From Nemania diffusa (taxonomy: Eukaryota; Ascomycota; Sordariomycetes; Xylariales; Xylariaceae): 64,000 nt of DNA. Position numbers and translations under genes: made by a program. The number at the start of each line of letters is the position of its first letter. Within the stretch, counting starts at the first letter, position 1. The notes under the pieces were generated by a model. It was not told the origin of the DNA and did not search any database. It was given only the letters and a program-made list of their open reading frames with translations. This document shows, piece after piece, positions 31,872-42,224 of the stretch. The stretch spans positions 868,001 through 932,000 of the forward strand of contig JBBPUQ010000001.1 of assembly GCA_038501195.1 (NCBI GenBank), given 5' to 3'.

Positions 31872-34840
31872 TTATAAAACTTCGTCAATATTAGCTCCGT
31901 TTTCTTCGATTTCGACAGCTTCTTTAAATTCTTTAATATTATTAAATTTCCAGCTTTTTAATAATACTAAACGCTTAACCGTTTCAGGTAATAGCCGATT
32001 TCTATTTTTAGTAATTATATTACTAGTAATAGAAAAAGTCCTTTCAACAGCGGCTGAAGTAGCTGGAATTGCAAGGTATCGACGAGCTAAAATACTAAGT
32101 ATTTTATATCTATTACTATTGGCTTTCCAATAATCTAAAGGGTGAACCTATTATAAATTAATATTTATTTTAATTTAAAAATTAATAAAAATTATTACTT
32201 TTTGTAAAACAGTGTCTTCATTTAAATAAAATAATATTTCATCGAAATTATTATTATTATTATTATTGTTATTATTATTATTATTATAAAAGTCGTTTTC
32301 AGAGTCGGAATTACTAGTATTATTATCTGAAACCCCGTATATATCTTCTTCGTTTTCAAGAATTATATTTTTTAATCTATTAATAAACTTTAATTAAATA
32401 TATTATATAAATTATATAAAATAAAACTTACTTTAAAAACTCTTCGTTTAATAATTGTTGAGCGTCTTGCTTAATATTTTCATAAAAATATAATAAACCA
32501 TTTTGTGAAAAATGAATTAATTTAAACCTAGGGTCTAAAATAATAGCAATAATATAAGGTTTAAAGTTTTTAATATTTAATGGTGTTAAAGCTGTAGGAA
32601 AATAATTATCGTTTAATTTTTTAATTCCCGATTTAATTGAATTAATTAAATCTTTATAATAATCGACCTAGAAAATATTAATAAATATATAAGTTAAATA
32701 AATATAATAACTTACAAAATCATCGTTATCATCTGTTATTTTTTCTTCTAGTTTTAAAACTATATTATTTAGTTTATTATATATTTGATATATAAATAAT
32801 AAACCTTTATTAATTGTTGTATAAAATTCAGCTTGTAGTTTAATAGTTGGTTTTAAAAAAACTTCAAAAATTTGTTTTAAATCTAATAATAAATCCCATT
32901 CGTATTCTGATAATTTATTTGCTTTAAAATATATATTTTTCGTATTTCGATGTACGTATAATAAAGCTTCTTTTAATATTAAAGAATCTTCAATCATATT
33001 ATAAGTTGAATTCCAACGAGTAGCATTATCTAATTTTTATTAGTTTTATTTATAATTTTTAAATAAATAATAATAATAATAAATAATAATAATATTAAAT
33101 AATACCTAGCTGAATTTTTGTTTTATTATAATTTTCAGAAATAACGTTTTCTCGTTTATATTTTTCAATACCTTCTAAAAATAACCTTTTTTCAATATCG
33201 TTAAATCGAACAGCAATTATTAAAGCTCTTAGCTTTTTTAAAGAATCTAAATTATAGATTAATTAATAAATAATAAATATTAAATACTAAATATTAAGTA
33301 TTAAATTAACCTACTAATTCGCGGCTTTTTAATTCGCCGATTTCGGTTATTTTCGTTATTATTATTTTCATTATTTATTTCGTTATTATTTTCGTTATTT
33401 TCTTCCAAATTAAATCCTTCGTTAGGGTTAAAACCTAATAGTTCCTCTTCGGTTTTAGCGTTTAATAAATAATATTCTAAAATAGTATTTACTATTATAT
33501 TAAGTATATGTGCTATACACCTAATATCGAAAGGTTTATTATTTTGTAAAATATCATTATTAAATATTTCTAAAAATTTATCGTTATTTTTAGCGTTATC
33601 TCGAGTAAAGCTAAAATTAATTAGTTTTAAACTAAGTATATAAATTAAAATATTTTTAAAATTAAATTATTAATTATTTTATTAAAAATAAAAATATAAT
33701 TATAAATATACCTTAAAATATTTGATGAATTAATTATTGGATAATCGGAAATAATATTTAAAATAGATCGGTGTAAATAAATGCCAGTATGTGATTCAGA
33801 AAGAACGTCAAACCCTAAATTAAATTAAAAATTAATAAAATATTAAAATAAAAATATATAATATTTAATATAAAAACTAACCAATAAGTTTATAATTTAA
33901 TTTAAAATTTTGATCAATAAAAGAAGCAATAACCGCTAAATAAGCGGTTTTATCTCGAGCGGTCCAAGCGTCAAATATTAAAGAAAAAGTGCCTTGAGTA
34001 CTAATATGAGATTTTAAAATAAAATTAAAATCACTAGCGCTTTTTTCAAAAGTTGATTTAATTAAAGTTATAATTTTATGTCGATTAATAACCGGCGTTA
34101 AACTAATATTTAAAAGAGTTAATATAGTTAATATAATTAAAATAAAAATTAAAATTAAATATACCGGTTATAATAATTTAATAAATCTTTAAAAGAATCA
34201 GAATTTAAAACGTTAAAAGATATATTATTATTTATAATAAAATTTAAAATTTTATTATAAGCCTCGTTTTCGTTAAAATCTTCTATAGTATTATTTCGAG
34301 CTCTTTTTCGATTATCACTTAAATTAAAGAAATTTGACGTTTCTTTAATATAATCGTTTCCTATTAATAAGTTAATATATAAATATATACATATAAATAA
34401 ATTATAAAAGCTAAATATATAAAATAAATACGTTTAATTTTATTTTCTTCAGATTTTTTATTAATAGCAATTTCAGAGTGGTATTTTTGATAATGTTTTG
34501 TATAATTTGACGATTGAAAAAGCGCTAATTTATCGATACGAGAATATTTACACCTATTTAAATAAATTAATAATAAAATTAAAAATTAATAATAAATTAA
34601 ATAAATAACTTACATAGTACATTGTACTTTAATTTCACGTTCCTTAGATAAATCAATCGGTAATAATTCCCTTGTAAATAAATTATTTTGAAATATATAA
34701 ATTAATGATCTATTAATAGGTTCAAGAGTATAATTTGGGTTGTTAAATTTCGAATTTTTATATTTTTCATTATTATTTTCAGTAGTATTATTAGAAGAAA
34801 CATTAGAAATTTCGGAATTAGTAGATAAAAAAGAATCCAT
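31872..34840 (-). CDS. hAT transposase, multi-exon
   Basis: Cuts and pastes the element. The first exon (34614-34840, ATG GAT TCT) joins in phase 2 to one starting at 34553, giving a BED-type zinc finger with VQCTMCKYSRIDKL and SSNYTKHYQKYHSEIA (Cys-x2-Cys, His-x4-His). Later exons carry HKIITLIKSTFEKSASDF, the catalytic-core block FSLIFDAWTARDKTAYLAVI with its Asp, and SESHTGIYLHRSIL. After that come DDLNDNYFPTAL-like and IIAILDPRFK-like helical parts, for example KPYIIAIILDPRFKL. The C-terminal hAT dimerisation region is RRYLAIPATSAAVERTFSIT and RNRLLPETVKRLVLLKSW, ending at TAA 31872-31874. About ten short AT-rich introns with GTAAGT-type donors interrupt it; I resolved only some, so the full join is not given. 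No in-frame stop was found in the exons I read. Codon use is extremely A/T-biased compared with the host genes. Confidence 0.88.
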
Positions 34841-34974
34841 TTTTTTATAAATAATAATAATAAATAAAGCACTTAAGTATATAATATAATAAATAATCAG
34901 TAAAGCTTAGTAAGTTAATTTAATAAAAAGTAATAATAAAAAGAAATAAAAAAACAAACGTACAACATATTTAT

Positions 34975-35740
34975 ATTAAAATAAAAATATATAATATATA
35001 TAATATATAATATATAATATATAATATATAATATATAATATATAATATATAATATATAATATATAATATATAATATATAATATATAATATATAATATATA
35101 ATATATAATATATAATATATAATATATAATATATAATATATAACATATAATATATAACATATAATATATAATATATAATATATAATATAAATTATATTAT
35201 ATTAGTAAAAAATAATAAAAATATATATTATATAACATATAATATATAACATATAATATATAATATATAACATATAACATATTATATATAATATATAATA
35301 TATAATATAAATTATATTATACCAAAGTAAAAAATAATAAAAATATATATTATATAATATATAACATATAACATATAACATATAACATATAATATATAAC
35401 ATATAACATATAACATATTATATATAATATATAATATATAATATAAATTATATTATACTAGTAAAAAATAATAAAAATATATATATATAATATATAATAT
35501 ATAACATATAACATATAACATATTATATATAATATATAATATATAATATAAATTATATTATACTAGTAAAAAATAATAAAAATATATATATATAACATAT
35601 AATATATAACATATAATATATAACATATAATATATAATATATAACATATTATATATAATATATAATATATAATATATAATATATAATATATATTTTTATT
35701 ATTTTTTACTAGTATAATATAATTTATATTATATATTTAG
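34975..35740. repeat. TA-rich repeat block with inverted end
   Basis: Long ATATAATAT runs are followed by four copies (starting near 35188, 35311, 35444 and 35549) of a unit containing AATTATATTATACTAGTAAA and AAATAATAAAAATATATAT. A reverse-complement copy of that unit lies at about 35687-35735, so the right end can fold into a large cruciform. Open frames here (34915-35160, 35202-35402) are artefacts of the repeat. Confidence 0.8.
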
Positions 35741-35777
35741 TTATATATATTTATTTTTATTTTTATTTAATTATTTT

Positions 35778-35839
35778 CGATTTTTTCCGATTTTTTCCGA
35801 TTTTTTCTCGATTTTTCCCGATTTTTTCCGATTTTTTTT
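35778..35839. repeat. Right subterminal CGATTTTTTC repeats
   Basis: Six near-tandem copies of CGATTTTTTC, with one TCGATTTTTC variant. This is the complement of the word repeated near the left end and a candidate transposase-binding array. Confidence 0.7.
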
Positions 35840-35927
35840 ATATATTAATTTTCTTTAATTTTTTCTTTAGTATTTTTAGTATTAGTTTAGTATACTAATA
35901 CTAATTTAGTTTAGTTTAGTATTAGTA

Positions 35928-36007
35928 CAGGGTAGGATTAGTTTAGTTAGTATTAGTACAGGGTAGGATTAGTTAGTATTAGTATGGCCTCATACTAAAC
36001 TAAACTA
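35928..36007. repeat. 31-bp duplicated end-like motif inside the right terminus
   Basis: CAGGGTAGGATTAGTT occurs at 35928 and again at 35959, spaced 31 bp apart. It resembles the left terminus (CAGGGTTGGTAATTAG) in direct orientation. The true right terminus follows in inverted orientation, so the right end holds two degenerate left-type ends in front of it. Confidence 0.7.
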
Positions 36008-36024
36008 ACTAATTACCAACCCTG

Positions 36025-36032
36025 TTTTAGCT
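36025..36032. repeat. Target site duplication, right copy
   Basis: TTTTAGCT, identical to 28910-28917. Removing the element plus one copy would restore the empty site. Confidence 0.93.
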
Positions 36033-36929
36033 TATCTCTTCCCGACCGACGTATCATCAGAGATGGACATATCCATTTTTCGCATCCCATAAAACTGCAC
36101 ATGCATGGACGTCACCACTGCGCCGCACGCCTACAGTTACGAACTTAAAGCAGCCTGTCGGATCTATCAAGCCGTCTGACAAACTAGCGCCACTCCCGTC
36201 AGGATAAGCCCCAAACACACCACTTTGGCCGAAATGTCACATCACCATCGGCGCAACGGGATTTCGCAGTGCGACCTCGTAGGACCCTACATAACACAGA
36301 GTTTAAATGAACCTGAACATCTGCGCTGCCGGTCGAGTACCCGGGGTGTCCGCGCGGGTGGAGTGGAGATCCTATAATAAGTATGCAGGCCCCGCGTGCT
36401 ATGTAGACCCTAGGCGATCGATCTCCACTAGCGCTGGGTACTTACATGCTCAGACTACGGAGTCTAGGCTCTATCTAGTCTAGGGATTGCAGGCTGGCAA
36501 TAGCCGTGAGGGGCCCCAGATATACACTGTGCCCCCCATACAACCAAAAAGTCCTGTGCAGAACTCCGTGATGGGGCGCAAATCTGGGTAGGTGCTTCAT
36601 GGCGCACGTCACTGGCAAGAGTTGGCGTTGCGCCAAGTCAAGTAAATTAGAAGATCTACAGTTGATCCAGTAATTGCTTACGGCCCGTCTCAGTTATACA
36701 AATACGTAGTATTTGCACATGTGATGAGGGCCTTATAATGCTTATGTATATAAGTGCAAAATGTATTAAACAAGATAATAAAATAAAAGAACTTTATACA
36801 ATTTGAACAAGTAGCTTCGTAGTACGCCCTAAGTTTCCCCAGGAAGGGCAGCCGAGTTATCATACTGGCACAATCGTCGTAAACTATAACACCAGAACCA
36901 TTATTTCTCGTGCTAAACTGGAATAAGAG
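36033..36929. other. Intergenic, right of the hAT element
   Basis: Ordinary-composition sequence between the transposon and the 3' end of the second GMC gene. No coding signal or repeat stands out. Confidence 0.55.
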
Positions 36930-38830
36930 TTAAGTGCGCCGTCGGTTCTTCCGCGGGCAGGTCGTCCCATTTGGTTGCGACCGGCTCTCGTAAATGATCA
37001 CGGCAGCTTGTTCAGCCATCGCATAGGTTGTCACTTGCAAGTGGCCTGTGGGAACAACCGGGAACACCGACGTGTCAACGACACGCAGGTTCTCAACACC
37101 TCGCACCTTAAGATTGGTGTCAACGACAGCCCCCATGGCGAGGGATCCCATCGGATGGTAAGTAGTTCTGTCACGCATTCTAAGTTAGCTCTCGTTATAT
37201 TATGAGCGAGCGAGACGGAAAGACGTACCCGAGTCCAGCCTGCAGACGGGCGTCGACTTCGGCGTCGGTCGAGTTTATTGACAATACTGTATCGAATCCG
37301 GCAGCGCCAACTTCTCCCGCAATGATATCTCTCCCCACGACTGTTTCGTTGCTTCCTACGAACCTGATCTGCAGCTTCAGGCCTTCGCGCGCAACGTAGC
37401 GATCAACGGCAGTGCCGAGGAAGTTGGGATCGATCAGAGGAGGGTCGCTGATGCTTCCTGATGCTAGTTTGATGGATCCACGCGACGTGGTGAGCAGACT
37501 GATCAGTCCAAACGTGACGAGTGAGCCGTTGGCCGAGCCCGCGTACATGAACAGATGCTCGGAAAATGCGCGGGGCTGAAGCAGAGGGTGAGTGGCTGGG
37601 TCTGGAGTGACGCCTTCATCGGCGGCGATGGCAGCTGCAAGCCCATCCTTGGGTACGTCACTCGAAACGAGAAAGTCCGTTGCAGTACCCCATCCGTACT
37701 GTGGCTCTTGGAAAAGAGGATTTCCTGGAAAGTGTTAATTTCTGAGTCTCAAGGTAATACCACTAGCAGTGGGGTGAGGGGTTGGGATGGCCAGTACCTG
37801 AGCCAGGACACCAGCCAGCAGCAGGGTCCTTGAGCTTCCATTGGTGCGAAAAGAGTCCATGATCTGCCAGATTCGTGCCAACGGCGGGCTGATCCAGCAG
37901 AACAGGTATGTTAAACTTCTTTAACTCATTAGTGGGCCCAATGCCGGAGAGCATGAGTATCTGTGGGGAGCGAATCGCACCGGCAGAGAGGATCACTTCC
38001 TGGCCGCGAATCTCGGTCCCGTTCTCTAGTTTGATGCCAACGGCGGAGAGTCCTTTACTCGTCTTCTCAACCAAGACCTTTTCAACCGTAGTGTTGAGAA
38101 GAACGGTAACATTTGCTAGTGAGTATCGAGCTGCGGCAATTTCCCTGCGGCCATCCTGTCTATTCTCTTGGAGTTGTGCGACGCCCACGGATTCTCCCGC
38201 GTTCGCATCTAGCTCAGGTAGATCCTCTAAACCTAGCGCATTCCACGAGCTATGAACCTGTGCACGCATAGGATACGTTCGATTTGTAGATGACTCTGAT
38301 TGAATAGCAACTAGCCCATCCAGGCCATGCTCGTGGATGTTGATCGTGTCGCTCCAAAATTCCTCGGACTTCTTCATGAAAGGAAGCATACCGTCGTAAC
38401 TCCATCGCGGGTCATCCACCATCTCACCCCAGAGGTCGATATCGAATTTGTCCCCTCTCACCCATCCACCTAGATTAATTTAACACACTAGTCTTTTGGC
38501 GACTTATCAAATAGTTTTTTAGTGTAACCTACCTTGATTGATAACAGTGCCTCCGCCCAAGGCTTTACCGGCCGGATAATGTACAGCGCGGTCATCCAAG
38601 TTTGTTTGATTGACTGTAATGTACTTCCAGTCAAAGTCGCCGCCGATGAGGTTAGTCGAGTTAGGATAGACAATGTTGGCGACGTTGTTGGCATCCGGCC
38701 CGGCTTCGATAACGAGGATCTTCAGTTGCTCATCCCACTGGTTCAACCGATGCGCGACGACCGACGCAGAAAGCCCGCCGCCCACGAAGATGTAATCCCA
38801 TGACGTAAGCAGTAATGGGGATAGCGCCAT
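36930..38830 (-). CDS. GMC oxidoreductase 2, FAD-dependent (571 aa)
   Basis: Paralogue of the GMC enzyme at 26.5-28.3 kb. Exons 38533-38830, 37798-38469, 37229-37724 and 36930-37179 give NQGGWVRGDKFDIDLW, CPGSGNPLFQEPQYGWG and QAGLGMRDRTTYHPMGSLAM in one frame. Introns are 49-73 nt with donors GTAGGT, GTACTG and GTACGT. The FAD motif is YIFVGGGLSASVVAHRL, with ILVIEAGPD. GMC signatures are AGKALGGGTVIN and GAIRSPQILMLSGIGP. The catalytic His is in TYHPMGSLAMG and the second site is in PVVPTGHLQVTTYAMAEQAA, where His in GHLQ occupies the Asn/His position. The start is the ATG at 38830; the leader MALSPLLLTS is short and not a convincing signal peptide. Its first and last intron positions match the paralogue while the middle one differs. 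The C-terminus has an extra basic tail (PRKNRRRT). Confidence 0.92.
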
Positions 38831-40898
38831 CGTGATTACGTTATGCCACGCGTTTACTGGTGGAGGGGTAATATTAACAACTAATGGAGTCAGGTCTCAT
38901 AGGCCTATGAGACTTTAAGATTCCGGTTGAAGGACTTCGAGATGAGAGATGCCTTCTCTGCGCTGGACTACCCGTCAGCGTAGCAGAGGATACTTAGCCA
39001 CGTGGGTTTTGACTGGGAAGTCGACCTCCGTAGGCCTAAGGGGGAGGACGGGTGGAAGGGTGGATGGAAGGGTAGCAGAGACACCCTCTTGGCATGCACA
39101 GAGGGTGGTATGGTCACTATTTAAAAGAGGAAGGCAGTAGTAGCAAGACAAAGAAGTTTCAAAGCTAGCAGGTTATATGCGATAGATCATAACTTATACC
39201 ATACTAGCTATAAGCGATCTTTTCAGCTCGCTCAGAAGACCCCATTGCGCCGAGGCGTTGGTGCTCGAAGAAGATGGTCTCCTTCTCGACGTTGGAGGAT
39301 TCTCTTCCCGGTGCCCCTAAGGGGTCGGGATGCTTACTGTATGCAAGCCGTTGCATAAAAACGTGGAAGTACGGGCGCATTATTGCGACTCTAGCATACT
39401 ACCAAGACGGGGTAAACCACCGCAAATATCAAGGATAGCCGGTGAAAGGAATCGATTCTTCTATTTTCGAAGGTATCACCAATACCAGGATGTGCTTCAG
39501 ATCCACTCGGTTACCGAGAATGCTATCTGCATTGCTACGGATGTGCGATTGTACTCTGTAAACGGCAAGTAATAAATCGATAGATGCGCGATGAAAAACA
39601 CTTGCATATTAAGGATTCAGGTTGGCTGCCCATGTGGTATTCCGTACCTGCGGCTGTCGTGTCGCGGTGCGCACGTGCGATGCAAGCCCCTAGCTTTCGA
39701 AGACAGCCATCCCTACAGCTACGCGTACTCGCTATAATTATAGCACTTTATCACTTATCATCACTACCCTAGATAAGTATTATGCAATCATAGCGCACGT
39801 GGCAGATCTTGCGATGGCTTCACATATACCTACCTAGGTAATCTACAGAAGTACCTGGTAGGTAGGTAGATTAATACCACAATAGCCGGGTATTATGATT
39901 ATAGCTGAAAGCTCTCGTGTGGCTACTCCGTACATAAGTACTTCACTTATATGTACAGCTTCCGGGTGATAGCAGCTGCTCCCTCCTATGGCAGGTGGTT
40001 CGTCTTTGAATCCTTCACGGCTAGTGGTCAATGGGTACGGTTTACCCCAACTGGCCTGCAGCCACTATCACATAATTTGCAGCTAGCTGTATAAGTAATG
40101 TGGCTCTAGTTCTTCGTCAGCCAGCAGCAAACGAAGGAGACCACCTACCCTGCACACTCGAGGCCACCCAGAACTGCGCGTAATTCTCCCCTGCTCTTCT
40201 CGGAATCAAGCAGACGGCTTCTTTTCGGGGCGTTCAGACCATCTAGTGATCAATACCTACTTTAAGGCATAGTTGCATACCCCTATAACTAGCATATACA
40301 GAAGGTAACACAGGTCCGGACATCGAACGGCAATGGCTGATGCGGAATGTATGTACAGTACTGCGTATGACCCTTCGTACCGTAGCTGACCCCTCTCACG
40401 CTTAGCTGAGACTGTAGAAGAACACAATGCTACAGAATATTGGGCGGTAAACACGTGGGTGGCGGGGAGGCACAACTAGATCTGCACAACAATTGCCTAT
40501 CACCGTCCTTTGGCAGGATTCTATGCCGTGAAACCCACACTGCTCGGTAGATGGCCATCCTATGGCCATGAAACTCAATCGGGACCTCCTGTATGCAGAA
40601 GCGCTGAGAAATGATCAACTGGAAGCTAGCTGGAAGAGTCAGGGTGGGATTGGAATGATTCTGGGCCGAATACAATACCTACCTAGATGCCCCTTCATAT
40701 GCGCGAACCGATGGGTGAAGCGAAGCCTGGTTCTTATTCCAAAATAGTGTGCGCGCTGTTTGGCGAATTTTGGAGTACCCAAGGATTGAGTCTGACACAG
40801 CCCAGCAAGCATATATAGATCCAGCTTATGTCCTACTGAATACTAGACCTTACTTTTTCAGCCACAGTCTTTTCCAGCTCGTCATCTTTTTTTTCAAG
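38831..40898. other. Intergenic; divergent promoters
   Basis: Two kilobases between divergent genes. No supported coding region. It contains a CCTAGG-centred palindrome cluster (39828-39872: TACCTACCTAGGTAA and GGTAGGTAGGTAG) and a TATA-like ATATATA at about 40811-40817, 82-88 bases before the rhodopsin-type gene. Confidence 0.5.
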
Positions 40899-42224
40899 AT
40901 GGAATCCTCACGGCCGATGATCGAGGCGAAGATACCGCCCTTGACTTTCGCCGGGCGGTCCGTCATCGCTACGGCCTCAGTGTCCTTTTTCCTATCACTC
41001 ACGTGGACTCTACTGCGCATCTGGGCGCGCTACCTGCGAAGGGTCACCCCATTCATGTTGGAGGATTACTTTTGCTACATAGCTCTGGTTGGTTTTCCCG
41101 CGACCCCGCCGCGATACTCATTGTTTCTCGCATCTAACAACGATGTATAGTTAGCGCACTTTGCCTACACCGTCAATACCATATACAGTAAATAGCCCCA
41201 GCACGTAAGCCCATTCTAGGCCTTTCGCTGACTTTTGAACCCAGTGGCGGTTCGCGGTGGCGTTGGGTATCATATCGAGCAGTTACAGCCGTTCCAGATC
41301 GAGCTATTCTCCAAGACCACTTTCATTGCCATGATCTTGTATGCCATCGCATTGGGCTTCATCAAACTTAGTATTGCAAGGACATTTCAGCGGATCTATT
41401 TCACCAAAAAGTTCAAAATTGCAGCCTATATTGGTATGGGCTTCGTAGCTAGCTGGGTCATACAAACCATCCTCATCGGCGCCTTAATATGTCAGCCAGT
41501 CCAGTTGAACTGGGATCCGCGTGTTCGAGGACACTGCGGTAACCAGAAGGCGGCATTTACCTCGGTTTCGGCTGTGGATATCTTGACCGATCTTTACCTT
41601 CTTGTGCTGCCGATGAGACCGCTATACTATCTGCAAGTTAGCAGGACCCAGAAGATCTATCTCGCATTAATTTTCAGTGGTGCCTTCGTGTAAGTCTATA
41701 AACTCCCCCTTCCCTATTAAGTTATGCGCTGTAGTTACTAACGGAGTTCTAGAACCGTGGCTGTTACGATTATCAGGCTCTACCTGGTGTACGCCATCGA
41801 TTACGAGGACCTGAGCTATTCAGTGCCAACAACACTTTACCTAACCATTATCCAACCCGGAGTGGGGATGATGGTTGCCTGCAGTCCGCACTTGAAGCCC
41901 ATACTGGACTTTTTCAGTCCCAAATCTCGGACTAACAACAACTCCCTCGGCAAATCACAAGATTCGGCATTGAACACCATCGGCTCTCGGCCTAACCGAA
42001 CTGGAAGGTCGACTAAGCATCTCTTGACATGGCAGACGAATTCCGGGTTTGATCGGATTGCGGATAACAATGAACCGGGGCTTATCGAACTCGGCGCGAC
42101 GGGTGAACACGAAGCACATGCCGTTGCGCATGATGGGAATCAATCAGACAACGACTTAGGGTACACAGCAAGCGACGGAAGGATCACAGTTATGCGAGAG
42201 ACTATTGTGTCTTCCTCGAAATGA
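40899..42224 (+). CDS. Fungal rhodopsin-domain (PTH11-like) membrane protein (380 aa)
   Basis: Seven-helix integral membrane protein of the fungal rhodopsin/PTH11-like type (PF20684), often considered GPCR-like. Four exons, 40899-41087, 41151-41187, 41245-41689 and 41753-42224, give ALLAHFAYTVNTIYMAVRGG and AFVTVAVTIIRLYLVY. The second exon is only 37 nt. Branch sites TCTAAC, GCTGAC and TTACTAAC precede the acceptors. The start is MESSRPMIEAK. Family features are LRIWARYLRR, LEDYF after the first helices, GGVGYHIEQL, ALGFIKLSIA, QPVQLNWD, a Cys in GHCGNQKA, and AVDILTDLYLLVLPM. A Ser/Asn-rich cytoplasmic tail of about 110 residues follows (NSLGKSQDSALNTIG). No CFEM domain is present. It borders the cluster but on the opposite strand; a sensing role is possible, not shown. 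Confidence 0.9.

Larger units (their letters stand above)
28918..36024. mobile_element. hAT superfamily DNA transposon, 7.1 kb, complete
   Basis: The ends are perfect 17-bp inverted repeats (CAGGGTTGGTAATTAGT at 28918-28934 and its complement at 36008-36024). They are flanked by a perfect 8-bp target duplication TTTTAGCT (28910-28917 and 36025-36032). An 8-bp duplication with CA-G-type ends is the hallmark of hAT elements. Inside are a minus-strand transposase gene with BED zinc finger and hAT dimerisation region, a plus-strand gene for a small zinc-finger-like protein, a 35-bp minisatellite between their 3' ends, TA-rich repeats, and subterminal repeats at both ends. The element is strongly AT-rich, yet the exons I read are open, so it does not look inactivated by RIP. 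Confidence 0.95.

Noticed and set aside
34915..35402. Frames encoding repeated YIIYYILYI
   Set aside because: Direct translations of the TA-rich tandem repeat.
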